Positions 1 to 10,640 are shown, counted from the first letter of the stretch. The stretch is 64,000 nucleotides of DNA from Channallabes apus (GCA_030522415.1 CM060124.1:32910380-32974379), one strand, 5' to 3'. The notes: generated by a model from the sequence alone, not told the origin. Made by a program: numbers and translations.

Positions 1-132
1 CACGCCTGTGTCTGCGTGTCACCACTGTCCAACCATCTCTCTCTAGCAGAACCATGGTTATACATTTTTTAATTGGAAAAATTCAAATAACAAAAAAATT
101 AGTCTGGTGTAGAAAAAAATGAGTGCAAAAAT

Positions 133-189
133 GAACAAGCCGTTGCAACGTTTCGGCTCTCTTGGAACCTTCTTCAGGCAGGCTTGTTC
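133..189 (-). ncRNA. Hammerhead-ribozyme-like motif (PLE remnant)
   Basis: Read on the minus strand, a 9-bp closing stem (181-189 with 133-141) encloses CUGAAGA, an extra A, a 5-bp stem II with a CAAGA loop, GAAA, then ACGUU. This matches the hammerhead core CUGANGA ... GAAA with a minimal ACGU stem III and U16.1/U17 before the cleavage point; an inner UGC/GCA pairing continues stem I. The same layout recurs at 47472, 51999 and 60649 next to Penelope-like elements, so this is taken as the remnant of a PLE terminal repeat. No PLE coding sequence is visible nearby. The extra A after CUGANGA is unusual for a canonical hammerhead, and activity is inferred only. Confidence 0.55.
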
Positions 190-339
190 TGATAAAGAAA
201 AAAGTTTGTTTTTGAAAAAATTTATAAAATAAAAAAGGTTTTAAAGTAATTCAATGAAAATAGAATATTTTGTCTCAAAAGGAAAAAAGTACGGTGGCCC
301 AGAAGGGCAAATCATCTTTCCCATATATGTGTGTTTTTT

Positions 340-540
340 CCCTTGTAAAAGTTTTTTTTCCCTTGAAAGAAAAAATTTTTTCCCTTGAAAATGTGTGCTT
401 TTTCTCTTGAAATTTTTTTTCCTTGAAAAAAATTTTTTTCTTGAATTTTTTTCCTTGAAAAAAAAATTTTTTTTCTTGAAAATGTGTTTTTTCCTTGGAA
501 ATGTGTTTTTTCTTGAAAATGTGTGCGTTTTCTCGTTTGT
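340..540. repeat. Degenerate T/A-rich minisatellite
   Basis: Irregular tandem repetition of a core like TTTTCCTTGAAAATGTGTG with long T and A runs. The mirror copy lies at 22480-22690 in the right arm. Apparent ORFs through it (Lys/Phe-rich on opposite strands) are composition artefacts. Confidence 0.8.
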
Positions 541-1539
541 GCGCAACTGCTTTTCGCCGTGTGAGAACTCTCTTTCTCTCGTATTTTGCAAGCTAAATGC
601 TAAAGCTAACGCGCAAAGGACTATGGGAGTTGAGGTCAAAACGCAATTAAACACGGAAGCTTTCCGGATATCAGGTCCACAACACCACCATGGTGTATAC
701 AGTGAATTATAGCGCGATAACGTTATAATTTTCCCTAATTTTTCAACTGGACACATTTACCAGGTAATGTTTAATATATAAAATTAATTAGATGTTACTG
801 TTTTAGGCACTAATGATAACTTTGTAGCAGTGTTAATACTTTTGGAGTGTTTGGGGGAAATGCCGAGCCGAGTGTAAATGTCAGTGATTAAAAGGAAGAT
901 AATCTCATTTAGACCATTAAACACTGATATAAACCATCAGCTCCATGCCATCTCTGTAATATACATCCACATATGGATTTACAAGCAAGCTAATATCACT
1001 ATGCTAACCGCTAGCACTTAGCATGGGGAAACTAGCATGTTCATTAACATATATTAATTTAATAGTGTATTTGGACACATATACGTGATGTAAACAGTTA
1101 GCTCCATTGTTTCTGTAAAACACCTGTCCAAATATGGAGCCATAAGCAAGTTAATATCATTATGCTAAGCGCTAGTTTACTAAAAGAGCTAAGATAGCAG
1201 AATGTCCACTGTTGTCTATCAACTATTGCTAATTATCCCTGAGCTAATTCTTAGCTGCTCCTGTTATGGGTTAAATGTTACAGATGGTTAATGAATTGTT
1301 GTATGCAGTTTATTGGAGCTCATGAGTTCCATATAGTGTATAATACTGCAGTGTAATGTAGTGGTATTATCATAGCTAGAGCTCTTCTGAGTAGTTAGCT
1401 ATGTGTTTACACAATGTACAGTATGTAACAGTCAAGAAAAGGGGCTTTTGTTCAGGTTCTGTCTATTCTATTATAAAGTCATTAAATATGTGTTTATACT
1501 CCTTATAACATGTGTGCTTGTGTGTTTTCCTTTTCACAG

Positions 1540-1612
1540 TGAACTGTATGTAAATCATCAACTGCCTGTGTATCAGCTGATTTCTACACCAGGTGTACAT
1601 CCTGAGCAGAAG
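1540..1612 (+). other. Candidate internal exon
   Basis: A 73-bp segment is preceded by a pyrimidine tract ending TTTTCACAG and followed by GTGAGT. The open frame ends in phase 0 with ...PEQK and joins in frame to the terminal exon at 1926, adding IVVEKTDP and a stop. The same signals are conserved in the right arm (21388-21460). A possible upstream exon ends with CAG at 763 before GTAATG. I do not recognise the product; no initiating ATG for this frame was found. It could be the 3' end of an unrecognised host or transposon gene. Confidence 0.35.
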
Positions 1613-1925
1613 GTGAGTGTTCAGAAGTATTCACCCCTCTTTTCAAGAACACCACTGAGCACATCTTAATCTGGGGACAGGGGCAAATTTCTCTTCATGA
1701 TGTGTGTTAACGAATGGTGTAGATGGGGCCAAATTCTGCAGCAATCCTTAATAACAAAACCCAATAATTGTACACAGCATTACTAAAAGCTTGCGTTCTA
1801 TGAAATATATAAAATGTTGTGTGCGTGCCTGCCTGCATGCGTGTGTGTCAACCTGCATAGTAACATCATGAAGTCTTTTTACTAGACACTTACATTAACA
1901 TGTCTTTATTTCTCCCCTGTTGTAG

Positions 1926-2025
1926 ATTGTCGTGGAGAAGACAGACCCTTGATGATCTGCCTTCTTGCACCACCAATACATGCATGTATTTAATTAATTT
2001 GTAAATAAAGGGTTTAATGTAATTT
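1926..2025 (+). other. Candidate terminal exon with polyadenylation signal
   Basis: It starts after the acceptor TTGTAG, carries an eight-codon open frame ending in TGA, and has AATAAA at 2004-2009. Conserved in the inverted arm (about 20975-21074). The 3' boundary is inferred from the signal. Confidence 0.35.
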
Positions 2026-2399
2026 ATAGTTGAGTATTTATTTCCAGTTTGCTTATTCTTTAGCAAAACAGTTAAAGTGCATGTAAAGCATTGCTGCAAA
2101 TGACATTGAATAGAATCAGATGTTACTCCACTCTGTGTAAGGGTACAGGCTTATATAAAGTATGTGATTTTAGCATCATTAATGTTGTTCTGCTAACTTG
2201 TACATGCTGCCTTGGAGATATTAGTTACATCTCTGTTTCAGTTCGAACAACATATTCCATAATATTTATGAATAAATTAATCCCATATGTTAAGCAGTTA
2301 AAACAGAGGTTCTTTGCATTTCCAAAAATTCATTTCTATGTTATTCCAAAAGTAAAACTTTTTAGTTTCATTTAAATGATTACTGCTTACACCTCCATG

Positions 2400-2640
2400 A
2401 AAATCAAAAATCCAGTATGTCAAAATATTAGAATATTTCACTGCGATCATGGGGAAGACTGCTGACCAAACAAGTTGTCCAGAAGATGATCATCTACACC
2501 TTCCAGAAGGAGTGTAAGCCCCCTAATGTCAAACACTACCACCAACTATTTTGCTGACCATTTAGTTGCTTGATTGGCCAGCCATCTCACCTGACCTGAC
2601 GTTTCATGGGAAAGATGAGCTGAAATCTGGGATAAATTTA
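2400..2640. pseudogene. Decayed Tc1-like remnant
   Basis: The stretch holds scattered Tc1 fragments: a start-like ATGGGGAAGACTGCTGACC and, after several hundred missing bases, a remnant of the catalytic region reading LDWPAISPDL, as in the WPANSPDLNPIEN block of Tc1 transposases. It is heavily deleted and cannot encode a transposase. An inverted copy is at about 20360-20600. Confidence 0.5.
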
Positions 2641-2826
2641 CAAGCTGAATGCTTCAAGTGTTATCTGCACATTCATGCACACTTTTGCACTATATATTTA
2701 TATTTCCATTTATGGACCACAGCACAAATCACTTTAATAATAAGACACTTTAAGAAGTCACTTTTATGCATATTTGCACACCCCAGTCATTTCTACATTT
2801 CTAATTTGGACAAATTTCTATTTTTT

Positions 2827-3594
2827 CAATTCAATTCAATTCAATTTTATTTATATAGCGCTTTTAACAATGGTCATTGTCTCAAAGCAGCTTCACAAAA
2901 ATTAAAGAAATTTAACAAAAAAAAAAAAAAAAAAAAAACTGTATATAGAATAATTATATATAAAATAATAAATAAATAAATAAAATTATAATAGAAAATA
3001 AATAAATAAAAACAAATAATAATAATAATTATAGAAAAGAAAATAATTGGAAGTGTGGATGTGTGAGAAAAATGTGCAGATAATAATGAGACGAATGAAT
3101 GAAATTTCTCTGATGAGCAAGCCAAGGGTGACGGCGACGGTGGCAAGGAAAAACTCCCTGAGATGGCAATAGGAAGAAACCTTGAGAGGAACCAGACTCA
3201 ACAGGGAACCCATCCTCATTTGGGCGATAACAGATAGAAATATAACATCTTGTGTGTTGTGCAGGTGAAAATTCAATATGACAGAAATTATTTAAATTGA
3301 CATGAAGACCAGTTCAGCATAGGGACGAGTCAGTAGGTGCAGAGGGCAGATGAGGTCTGGATCACTGGAAGCACAGGAGCAGCATGTGTGGCTCCAACCA
3401 TCATAAAGCTGAATCCAGCTGGAGCTGGTCCTTCTCTGGATGCCTCAGGAACCTCGCAGGGTCGGCCTTTGTCTACTGAAGCTGGCAAAATCTCCCGATG
3501 CCTCGGGATGGGTAGAGAAATACAGAACAGATGGGGAGAATTAGCGTAGTTGCCATTCGGTATAGGTGTACTGGAGTATGAGTACTGGGATGAG
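2827..3594 (-). other. L2 A1 3' UTR and tail
   Basis: Non-coding 3' region between the ORF2 stop and the TTGAA tail. It contains an A/AAT-rich simple-sequence stretch (2918-3045, including a 20-bp A run) that differs in length from copy A2. The last 60 bases carry the conserved stem-like L2 tail and the short-repeat end used for template recognition in this clade. Confidence 0.75.
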
Positions 3595-6500
3595 TTATGT
3601 GTATGCCAGATTAAAAAGATGCGTCTTGAGTCTACTTTTGAACTGAGAAACCGTGTCTGCTCCCCGAACACTGTCTGGAAGGCTATTCCAAAGCTTTGGA
3701 GCTAAATATGAAAAAGCCCTACCCCCTTTTGTAGATTTTGAAATTCTGGGAACTACCAGAAGTCCGGAGTTTTGTGATCTTAAGGCGCGTGGTGGATTGT
3801 AGCGTATCAGAAGACTGGTTAGGTATGTGGGAGCTAAACCATTTAAGGCCTTGTATGTAAGTAATACTATTTTGTAATTTATTCTAAACTGAACAGGTAG
3901 CCAGTGCAGGGATGATAATATTGGGGTTATATGATCATATTTTCTGGATCTAGTGAGAACCCTGGCAGCTGCATTTTGGATTAACTGAAGCTTGTTTATT
4001 GAGGATGCAGGACAACCACCTAGTAATGCATTACAATAGTCCAGTCTGGAGGTCATGAATGCATGAACTAGTTTTTCTGCATCAGATACGGATAAGATGT
4101 TCCTAAGTTTAGCAATATTTCGAAGATGGAAAAAGGCTGTTTTTGTGATATTTGAAATGTGATTTTCAAAAGACAAGTTACTGTCTAATATTACTCCCAG
4201 ATCTTTTACTGCTGAGCTGGTAATAACAGTACATCCTTCTAAGCGCAAGCTGAATTGTGAAAGCTGTTGTGTGCTGGTTTTTGGGCCAATAAGTAATATC
4301 TCTGTCTTATCTGAATTTAATAAAAGAAAGTTATTGGTCATCCAATCTTTTATGTCCTGGACACACTCAGTTAATCTAGACAGCTTAGGTATTTCGTCTG
4401 GTTTAGTTGAGATATATAATTGGGTATCATCAGCATAACAATGGAAACTAATCCCATGTCTTCTAATGATGTTACCCAAGGGAAGCATGTATATTGAGAA
4501 CAACAGAGGTCCTAAAACTGACCCTTGTGGGACCCCATATTTCACTGGCATTATACCAGACGGTTCTCCATTTAGATCTACAAAATGGTAGCGATCAGAC
4601 AGGTAAGATCTAAACCATTTTAATGCCTGTCCCTGAATACCTATATAATTTTGTAAGCGATCTATGAGAATATTATGATCTATAGTGTCGAATGCAGCAC
4701 TAAGATCAAGCAGGACTAGCAATGAGATGCAGCCTTGGTCTGAAGCTAAAAACAAGTCATTTGTAATCTTAACTAGTGCAGTTTCTGTGCAATGATGGGG
4801 CCTGAAACCTGACTGAAATTCTTCAAGGATGTTGTTATCCTGCAAGAATGTGCAAATTTGAGCTGATACTACTTTTTCTAGTATTTTTGATATGAACGGG
4901 AGGTTTGAAATCGGTCTGTAATTTTTTATTTCATTCGCGTCTAAATTAGATTTTTTAAGAAGCGGCTTAATAACTGCTAACTTGAAAGGTTTAGGGACGT
5001 GACCTAGATGTAATGAAGAATTAATAATGTTTAGGAGTGGCTCTCCAACCGTAAGCATCACTTCTTTTAAAAATCTGGTTGGGATTGGGTCTAACAGGCA
5101 CGTTGTTGATTTAGCCGAGGTGATGAGTTTATACAGCTCTTCCTGTCCTATACCTGTAAAGCAGTGAAAATCTAAATGTGAAGCTATAGGCTGAACTGGA
5201 TCGTGAGATACTATTAGAGGTTGAACCTCCATTATTTTCTTCCTGATATTATTGATTTTTTCATTAAAGAAGTCCATAAAGTCTTCACTTCTAAACTGTG
5301 ATGGGATACTCTCTGCGGGCATCTTAGGTTTTGTTAGGCGAGCCACTGTACTAAATAAGAACCTGGGATTGTTTTGGTTTCTTGCTATCAGTTGGCTAAG
5401 ATGCTCGGTCCTAGCAGTTTTTAGAGCCTGTCTATAGCTGCACATACTGTCTTTATATGCAATTCGAAAGACTTCTAATTTAGTTTTCCTCCATTTTCGC
5501 TCGAGGTTACGGGTTGCTCTCTTTAGGGCGCGAGTATGACTGTTGTACCACGGTGCCAATGTTTTATCTCTGACTTTTTTTAATCTGATGGGAGCAACAG
5601 TGTCTAATGTACTGGTAAAAATAGTGCCCATGCTGCTAGTCACTTCATCTAGATCATCTGCATTTAGGGGTCTAATAAGAAATTGGGACAGATCCGGCAG
5701 ATTACTTGTGAATCTGTCTTTAGTGGTGGGATTCATATTTCTAACAGATTGATAACGTGGGGAGACACAGCTAATCTGTTCTACGGGTAGAGTATATGTC
5801 AGGAGGTGATGATCTGTGATATCATCACTTTGAGGTATGATCTCTATATTAGAGACATCTATACCATGGGATATAATTAAATCTAGCGTATGATTAAAGC
5901 GGTGAGTTGCTCCAATTATATTTTGCTTAACCCCAAAGGAATTTAATAAATCCATAAATGTGAGTGCTAAAGCGTCGTTAGCATCATCTACATGAATGTT
6001 AAAGTCTCCTACTATCAATACTTTGTCAGAGTTAACCAATAGGTCTGATAGCAGATGTCCAAATTCTTTAAGAAAATCGCCATATGGCCCCGGGGGTCTG
6101 TACACGGTGGCCAGGGTAAAATATAGCAAGGGTTTATTACGTATTTCATTTAGTGCAACATTAATGATAAGCACTTCAAATGAATTAAACCTGGGCCTTA
6201 TTTTCTGGGTAACAGTGAGTACATCATTGTAGATAGTGGCGACACCACCACCGCGACCAATTAGACGGGGCTCGTGCTTATAGAAATATCCTGACGGAGT
6301 AGACTCATTTAGACCAAAATATTCATTTGGTTTAAGCCAGGTTTCAGTGAGACAGAGTGCGTCAAGGCAATAATCTGAGATAATTTCATTAACAATAAGT
6401 GCTTTAGGCGCAAGGGATCTAATGTTGAGTAGTCCAAACTTTAGAGGTGGATTTTGACTACTTATTTTGCCTTTTTCTGGTTTTATGGTTATCAGATTGT

Positions 6501-6651
6501 TTCGGGCAAAATTAACAAATTTATTCTTTTTTCTCAGTATTCGGGGAACAGACACAGTTTCTATAGGACAAGCTATGTGTGTTCGTCTATCACTACGTTG
6601 AGTTGTGATGTGTCTAATATGTTTGGAATCTACAGTATGACTTACCGCCAG
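3595..6651 (-). CDS. L2 ORF2: AP-endonuclease and reverse transcriptase
   Basis: This ORF supplies the nicking and reverse-transcribing activities for target-primed reverse transcription. The N-terminal part is an AP-like endonuclease: [16 protein letters not shown], the VGDFNIH block (about residue 182 counted from the codon at 6555) and TDHHLL. A linker follows, then the RT with AAFDTIDH (motif A, about 619), [13 protein letters not shown] (motif B, about 672) and the catalytic YADD box (about 706, nt 4427-4438). The frame is open from the codon right after the ORF1 TGA at 6652-6654 to the stop at 3595. There is no ATG in the first few hundred codons, so the start is unclear; readthrough of, or reinitiation after, the UGA is the simplest explanation. 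From the first GTG (6555) it is 986 residues. No internal stop or frameshift is seen, so this copy may be active. Confidence 0.9.
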   Translation of the reverse strand: MAVSHTVDSKHIRHITTQRSDRRTHIACPIETVSVPRILRKKNKFVNFARNNLITIKPEKGKISSQNPPLKFGLLNIRSLAPKALIVNEIISDYCLDALCLTETWLKPNEYFGLNESTPSGYFYKHEPRLIGRGGGVATIYNDVLTVTQKIRPRFNSFEVLIINVALNEIRNKPLLYFTLATVYRPPGPYGDFLKEFGHLLSDLLVNSDKVLIVGDFNIHVDDANDALALTFMDLLNSFGVKQNIIGATHRFNHTLDLIISHGIDVSNIEIIPQSDDITDHHLLTYTLPVEQISCVSPRYQSVRNMNPTTKDRFTSNLPDLSQFLIRPLNADDLDEVTSSMGTIFTSTLDTVAPIRLKKVRDKTLAPWYNSHTRALKRATRNLERKWRKTKLEVFRIAYKDSMCSYRQALKTARTEHLSQLIARNQNNPRFLFSTVARLTKPKMPAESIPSQFRSEDFMDFFNEKINNIRKKIMEVQPLIVSHDPVQPIASHLDFHCFTGIGQEELYKLITSAKSTTCLLDPIPTRFLKEVMLTVGEPLLNIINSSLHLGHVPKPFKLAVIKPLLKKSNLDANEIKNYRPISNLPFISKILEKVVSAQICTFLQDNNILEEFQSGFRPHHCTETALVKITNDLFLASDQGCISLLVLLDLSAAFDTIDHNILIDRLQNYIGIQGQALKWFRSYLSDRYHFVDLNGEPSGIMPVKYGVPQGSVLGPLLFSIYMLPLGNIIRRHGISFHCYADDTQLYISTKPDEIPKLSRLTECVQDIKDWMTNNFLLLNSDKTEILLIGPKTSTQQLSQFSLRLEGCTVITSSAVKDLGVILDSNLSFENHISNITKTAFFHLRNIAKLRNILSVSDAEKLVHAFMTSRLDYCNALLGGCPASSINKLQLIQNAAARVLTRSRKYDHITPILSSLHWLPVQFRINYKIVLLTYKALNGLAPTYLTSLLIRYNPPRALRSQNSGLLVVPRISKSTKGGRAFSYLAPKLWNSLPDSVRGADTVSQFKSRLKTHLFNLAYT

Positions 6652-7575
6652 TCAGATGGTTCGTAGTGTTCTGGAGATGTTGTCAGAGAGGACCGCTGCT
6701 CCAGCTCTGCTAGGGTGTAGGCCATCGGTGTGATAGAGCCTAGGACGCTCCCAGAAAACATTCCAGTTATCAACAAAGCGTAATTTCTGTTGTTGACACC
6801 AAGATTGTAACCATTCATTAAAAGCAAATAATCTACTGAACTTCTCGATTCCTCGCTGAAATGTGGGAAGCGGTCCAGATACGATGATCCTTGTCGTGGG
6901 TGATGTGCTGCGGACCTTCTCGACCAGGCTCCTGAAGTCCTTCTTTAGGATCTCCGTCTGCCTCAGCCTGGTGTCGTTCGTGCCGGCATGAAGAACCACA
7001 GCTCCAATGTTCTTCCTCAGGGCAGCAGGCACCTGTGCAGCAACATCAAGAACACGTGCACCAGGTAAACAGCGTGTGTGCACCTTACCTTTAGCTGTGG
7101 TAGCACGCACGTGACGAACGATGGAGTCTCCGATGACCAGGACGTCTTGTGCCGTCTCGCGGAGAGGAGCGAAGCGGTTTTGGGTCGAGATGTCGAAGAC
7201 GGGTGGTGGTGGTGGAGGGGGAGAGGTCCTCGCCCGGGGCTTGGCGTGCTTCTTCCGCCGCTCCTGTATCCAGGGTCCGTGGCATCCCGGCGCCGGGGTG
7301 TAGGAACACTGGGCGGGCTGCGTCCTTGGTGTGTTGGACCTGGGCAGAGAAGCACGCGGGGTTGAGGTTGTAGGAGAATTCTCACGCCGAGAATTTACCT
7401 GGGACAGATGAGCGTCGGTCTGCGTCGATTCAAGCGTGGCTTTCCGCTGCTGTAACCGGGCCAGCTTCACCTGTAGCTCACGGATCAGCTTCTCCACGGC
7501 CTCCACCTCCAAATCCACCGAGTGCAGCTCCAATGTCTCCTCACCTGCACTCAGAGGCAGAATCACAACCGACAT
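6652..7575 (-). CDS. L2 ORF1: coiled-coil and SGNH/GDSL hydrolase protein
   Basis: About 307 residues from ATG at 7575 (the frame is open further upstream to a TTG). The N-terminus has a short helical stretch (EAVEKLIRELQVKLARLQQRK) compatible with a coiled coil, then a Ser/Pro/Arg-rich linker with a polyproline run. The C-terminal half is an SGNH hydrolase: VIGDS (nucleophile Ser), an Arg/Pro-Gly-Ala block, HAGTND (Asn) and DGLHPS (Asp and His). Esterase-type ORF1 proteins are known from CR1/L2-group LINEs; the role is thought to be RNP assembly or lipid interaction, which this sequence cannot show. The stop TGA at 6652-6654 is followed in the same frame by ORF2. Copy A2 encodes a 308-residue homologue. 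Confidence 0.88.
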   Translation of the reverse strand: MSVVILPLSAGEETLELHSVDLEVEAVEKLIRELQVKLARLQQRKATLESTQTDAHLSQVNSRRENSPTTSTPRASLPRSNTPRTQPAQCSYTPAPGCHGPWIQERRKKHAKPRARTSPPPPPPPVFDISTQNRFAPLRETAQDVLVIGDSIVRHVRATTAKGKVHTRCLPGARVLDVAAQVPAALRKNIGAVVLHAGTNDTRLRQTEILKKDFRSLVEKVRSTSPTTRIIVSGPLPTFQRGIEKFSRLFAFNEWLQSWCQQQKLRFVDNWNVFWERPRLYHTDGLHPSRAGAAVLSDNISRTLRTI

Positions 7576-7849
7576 GGTGTCTAAACACGGAAAATAATCG
7601 GTGTGAGGAAGCGAAAACAAGCTTTACAAACAAACAAACAAACGTGATAGCTGGGCTAGCGATGCTAATGCTAATTAGCGATGCTAATGTCGGCTAAAAG
7701 CGGTGTGCTGCAAAACAATTAAAAGTTAACGATATAACACGCGTTTCGAGTAAATATATTATAAGATACTTATCCGTTTTATGTACACTCTTCGTAAGGG
7801 GACGAAAAAGTTTAAAAGTTGGTCAGTATGGTGGAGCTCGGAAAAAAGC

Positions 7850-7885
7850 AGCTTCTCAGCGTCCTCGTACGGACGCTGAGAAGCT
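7850..7885. repeat. Perfect 15-bp hairpin at L2 A1 5' end
   Basis: Bases 7850-7864 and 7871-7885 are perfect reverse complements separated by TCGTAC. One half is the L2 5' terminus (shared with copy A2); the other half is absent from A2. It looks like a fold-back formed at the 5' junction during insertion. Confidence 0.8.
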
Positions 7886-8294
7886 TTCCTCTTTCATATT
7901 TCTTATTGTTATATTGATATTTTGTTTTACTTTGTACAGTATATTTTACTAGATAATTTCATTTTCTACCGTTTTTTACGGTGGCCCTAAAGGGCAAATC
8001 ATCTTTCCCGGTTGTGTATGTTTTTTCCCTGGTGTCCCCCCCCCCCACCCCATAATTTTATAATTTAAACACTTTTGCATGATATTCTAATTTTTTTAGA
8101 TAAACTGTATTTCAAATGTCACACTCATTGTTTACATGTGTATTTTAATTATTTGGCAATTTATGATACTTTTATTCTTGAACATTTCATTCACAGTACA
8201 TATATAACTACTATTCATAAGCCTACATGTTTTTATGTAACCCATTGCATTAAGCTGTTAAGCATGACACCCTGGTTATGTTTCAAATTCAAAA
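7886..8294. other. AT-rich spacer with dispersed TACGGTGGCCC motif
   Basis: No gene is seen. At 7976-8012 there is a third copy, in plus orientation, of the motif that marks the outer ends of the inverted repeat (TACGGTGGCCC...GGGCAAATCATCTTTCCC), followed by a C tract. It suggests a further, degraded end of the same transposon family. Confidence 0.6.
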
Positions 8295-8400
8295 CTAAAA
8301 TTTTATGTCATGTACACAGTCATACACAGTACGATATGCAGTGAAATGCTTATACGACTGCCAGTGACCTTAAAAATAAAAAGCTTAAACTTAAGAAATA
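8295..8400 (-). repeat. LINE 3'-tail fragment
   Basis: On the minus strand it reads AAGGTCACTGGCAGTCG ... CACTGCATATCGTACTGTG ... TTTGAATTTGAA-like. The same tail occurs at 31950-32037 (plus) and as the 3' part of the SINE at 36521-36665. The parent LINE is not in the window. Confidence 0.65.
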
Positions 8401-9326
8401 AATATGAATAAAAGAAATATGTTAGAAAATTAAATTAACTACTTAAGGGTTCAGTGGGCTAAAGAAAGACAATCTTGGACTGCCGATGACTGGATGAGAG
8501 TTAGAGTCAGTGATGAATCACGAATCTGCATTGCGCAGGGTGATGATGCTGGAACTTTTGTTTGGTGTCGTTCCAATGAAATTTATAAAGACAACTGCCT
8601 GAAGAAAACATGCAAATTTCCACAATCATTATTGATATGGGGTTGTATGTCAGGTAAAGGTATGGGAGACATGACAGTCATTACATCTTCTATAAATGCA
8701 CAAGTTTATGTTGAGATTTTGGACACTTTTCTTATTCCATCAATTGAAAGGATGTTTGGTGATGGTAGCATCATTTTTCAGGATGATAATGCTTCGTGCC
8801 ATAGGGCAAAATCTGTGAAAACATTCCTACAGGAAAGACATATAATGTCAATGGCATGGCCTGCAAATAGTCCGGACCTTAATCCGATTGAAAATCTGTG
8901 GTGGAAATGAAAGAAAATGGTCCAGGACGAGGCTCCAACCTGCAAAGCTGATCTGGCAACTGCAATAAGACAAAGCTGGAGACAGACTGATGAAGTCTAC
9001 TGTTGGACATTAGTTAAATCCAGGACTCAGAGAATTCAAGCTGTTATAAAAGCCAGAGGTGCTGCAACAAAGTACAAGTAGTGGTTTTATTTGGTGATTC
9101 CATATTTTTTTCCTCTGTTTGAGTTGTTAAAACAGTTGTCATTGACTATAGTTATCTTTCGTTGTTGTTTTTTTTTTTAAGTGTTTTATACAGCCAGAAG
9201 TTTGGATTGTTGAGTGAAAATAGTTTTGTGGCATGTATGTGCTTGTTTTTTTTTTCTACACAATTAAACATTTGAATGAACATCTTCTGAGAGGGTGATT
9301 CCAGAATTTTTGCCAGGGGTTGTAGA
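8400..9326 (+). mobile_element. Tc1-like transposon fragment (family B)
   Basis: A 5'-truncated Tc1/mariner element. The 3' end shows the inverted-repeat motif that reads TACAACCCCTGGCAAAAATT on the opposite strand (9300-9328). The N-terminal DNA-binding part of the transposase and the 5' inverted repeat are absent. It lies beside the inner end of the right inverted-repeat arm. Confidence 0.7.
8494..9081 (+). pseudogene. Tc1-like transposase C-terminal half, broken
   Basis: The frame carries the C-terminal catalytic domain of a Tc1 transposase: DESRI (first Asp), FQDDNASCHRAK (second Asp) and WPANSPDLNPIENLW (Glu), so all three DDE residues are visible. A TGA at 8908-8910 interrupts it; the same frame then continues (KKMVQDEAPTCKADL ... 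ARGAATKYK) to a natural stop at 9079-9081. The N-terminal helix-turn-helix half is missing. It cannot make a working transposase. Confidence 0.8.
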
Positions 9327-9469
9327 AATATAAAAGAAGAAAATAGAAATTTGTCCAAATTAGAAATGTAGAAATGACTGGGGTGTGCAAATATGCATAA
9401 AAGTGACTTCTTAAAGTGTCTTATTATTAAAGTGATTTGTGCTGTGGTCCATAAATGGAAATATAAATA
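9327..9469. repeat. Inner end of right inverted-repeat arm
   Basis: Reverse complement of about 2688-2826 of the left arm. It ends at TA (9468-9469), the target of the Tc1-C insertion; the arm resumes at 20304. Confidence 0.8.
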
Positions 9470-10416
9470 CAGGACCTTCTCAAAAAATTAGCATATTGTG
9501 ATAAAGTTCATTATTTTCTGTAATGTACTGATAAACATTAGACTTTCATATATTTTAGATTCATTACACACAACTGAAGTAGTTGAAGCCTTTTATTGTT
9601 TTAATATTGATGATTGTGGCATACAGCTCATGAAAACCCAAAATCCCTATCTCAAAAAATTAGCATATTTCATCCGACCAATAAAAGAAAAGTGTTTTTA
9701 ATACAAAAAAAAGTCAACCTTCAAATAATTATGTTCAGTTCTGCACTCAATACTTGGTCGGGAATCCTTTTGCAGATTCTTGTGTCTTGCGTCTCTCAAC
9801 TTTCACAATATCCCACAGATTCTCTATGGGGTTCAGGTCAGGAGAGTTGGCAGGCCAATTGAGCACAGTAATACCATGGTCAGTAAACCATTTACCAGTG
9901 GTTTTGGCACTGTGAGCAGGTGCCAGGTCGTGCTGAAAAATGAAATCTTCATCTCCATAAAGCTTTTCAGCAGATGGAAGCATGAAGTGCTCCAAAATCT
10001 CCTGATAGCTAGCTGCATTGACCCTGCCCTTGATAAAACACAGTGGACCAACACCAGCAGCTGACATGGCACCCCAGACCATCACTGACTGTGGGTACTT
10101 GACTCTGGACTTCAGGCATTTTGGCATTTCCCTCTCTCCAGTCTTCCTCCAGACTCTGGCACCTTGACTTCCGAATGACATGCAAAATTTGCAACCTGTA
10201 GTCCATTTTTCCTTCCCACTGAGGTGCCTTGATACAGCACTCTGGGAACAGCCTATTCGTTCAGAAATGTCTTTCTGTGTCTTACCCTCTTGCTTGAGGG
10301 TGTCAATGATGGCCTTCTGGACAGCAGTCAGGTCGGCAGTCTTACCCATGATTGGGGTTTTGAGTAATGAACCAGGCTGGGAGTTTTTAAAAGCCTCAGG
10401 AATCTTTTGCAGGTGT
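9470..10416 (-). mobile_element. Tc1-like transposon C, first part (split by LTR element)
   Basis: This begins with the outer end CAGGACCTTCTCAAAAAATT and has an IR/DR-type terminal repeat: the direct repeat CTCAAAAAATTAGCATATT occurs at the outer edge (about 9479) and again about 173 bp inside (about 9652), as in Sleeping Beauty-type elements. The other end of the same element is at 20043-20303. Between them lies a 9.6-kb insertion flanked by GTGT on both sides (10413-10416 and 20039-20042). The TA target duplication is 9468-9469 and 20304-20305. Confidence 0.85.
9747..10350 (-). pseudogene. Tc1-like transposase C, internally deleted
   Basis: Reading begins at MGKTADLTAVQ (near 10350) with a helix-turn-helix (ISERIGCSQSAVSRHLSGKEKW). 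It then jumps directly to KFCMSFGSQ, so roughly 100 or more residues between the DNA-binding and catalytic parts are missing, including the first catalytic Asp block. The second Asp (DFIFQHDLAPAHS) and the Glu block (WPANSPDLNPIENLW) remain. A further C-terminal deletion joins NLWDIVK to AKGFPTKY. The frame stays open but the product cannot be an active DDE transposase. Confidence 0.8.
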
Positions 10417-10599
10417 TGTCGTGGCAAATTTGTTGTGAACGATGTAAATTTTCCAAACAAAATCAATAACTACTCAAGTACTGAAATAGCAAAAGAGTTT
10501 ATTGCAACCAAAAGTAAATGGACGGCACTGGACTAGCCAGACAAAAGACGAACAGATAAAAACTGCAAGATTTCTCTCCTTTTCTCTCTCACTTCCCTA

Positions 10600-10640
10600 A
10601 TTTTACAGGGTTTATATACCTTCACTTAACAATTACATCA
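10600..10640 (-). promoter_or_regulatory. LTR core promoter (TATA)
   Basis: TATATAA within GGTATATAAACCC on the minus strand, about 100-115 bp upstream of the AATAAA at about 10500. The spacing is as expected for an LTR promoter and R region. Confidence 0.55.

Larger units (their letters stand above)
290..2826. repeat. Left arm of 2.5-kb inverted repeat
   Basis: This segment reappears as its reverse complement at 20304-22696, continued at 9327-9469 beyond nested insertions. Positions in the two arms sum to about 23000 over long stretches without indels, with only scattered substitutions. The outer edges of both arms begin with the same terminal motif TACGGTGGCCC followed by a GGGC hairpin partner and AAATCATCTTTCCC. 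Within the arm are an A/T-rich degenerate minisatellite (about 340-540), candidate exons (1540-1612 and 1926-2025) and a decayed Tc1-like remnant (about 2400-2640). Whether this is a segmental duplication or the long terminal inverted repeat of a large DNA transposon is open. Confidence 0.85.
2827..7869 (-). mobile_element. L2-clade LINE, copy A1 (near full length)
   Basis: A complete-looking non-LTR retrotransposon of about 5.0 kb. Its 3' end on the minus strand is the teleost L2 tail (GCTTTGAGACAATG ... AAGCGCTATATAAATAAAA followed by repeats of TTGAA). It has ORF1 (6652-7575) and ORF2 (3595-6651), then an about 770-bp 3' region. The 5' end is set near 7869 because homology with copy A2 (starting about 11855) ends there. 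It is nearly identical to copy A2, which points to recent activity of this family. It sits at the inner end of the left inverted-repeat arm. Confidence 0.9.

Noticed and set aside
241..756. 171-residue Lys/Phe-rich reading frame (and its opposite-strand partner)
   Set aside because: It translates a degenerate T/A-rich minisatellite and differs in frame between the two arms.
7017..7385. Overlapping frames within L2 ORF1 linker (both strands)
   Set aside because: Shadows of the GC-rich Pro-rich linker of ORF1.
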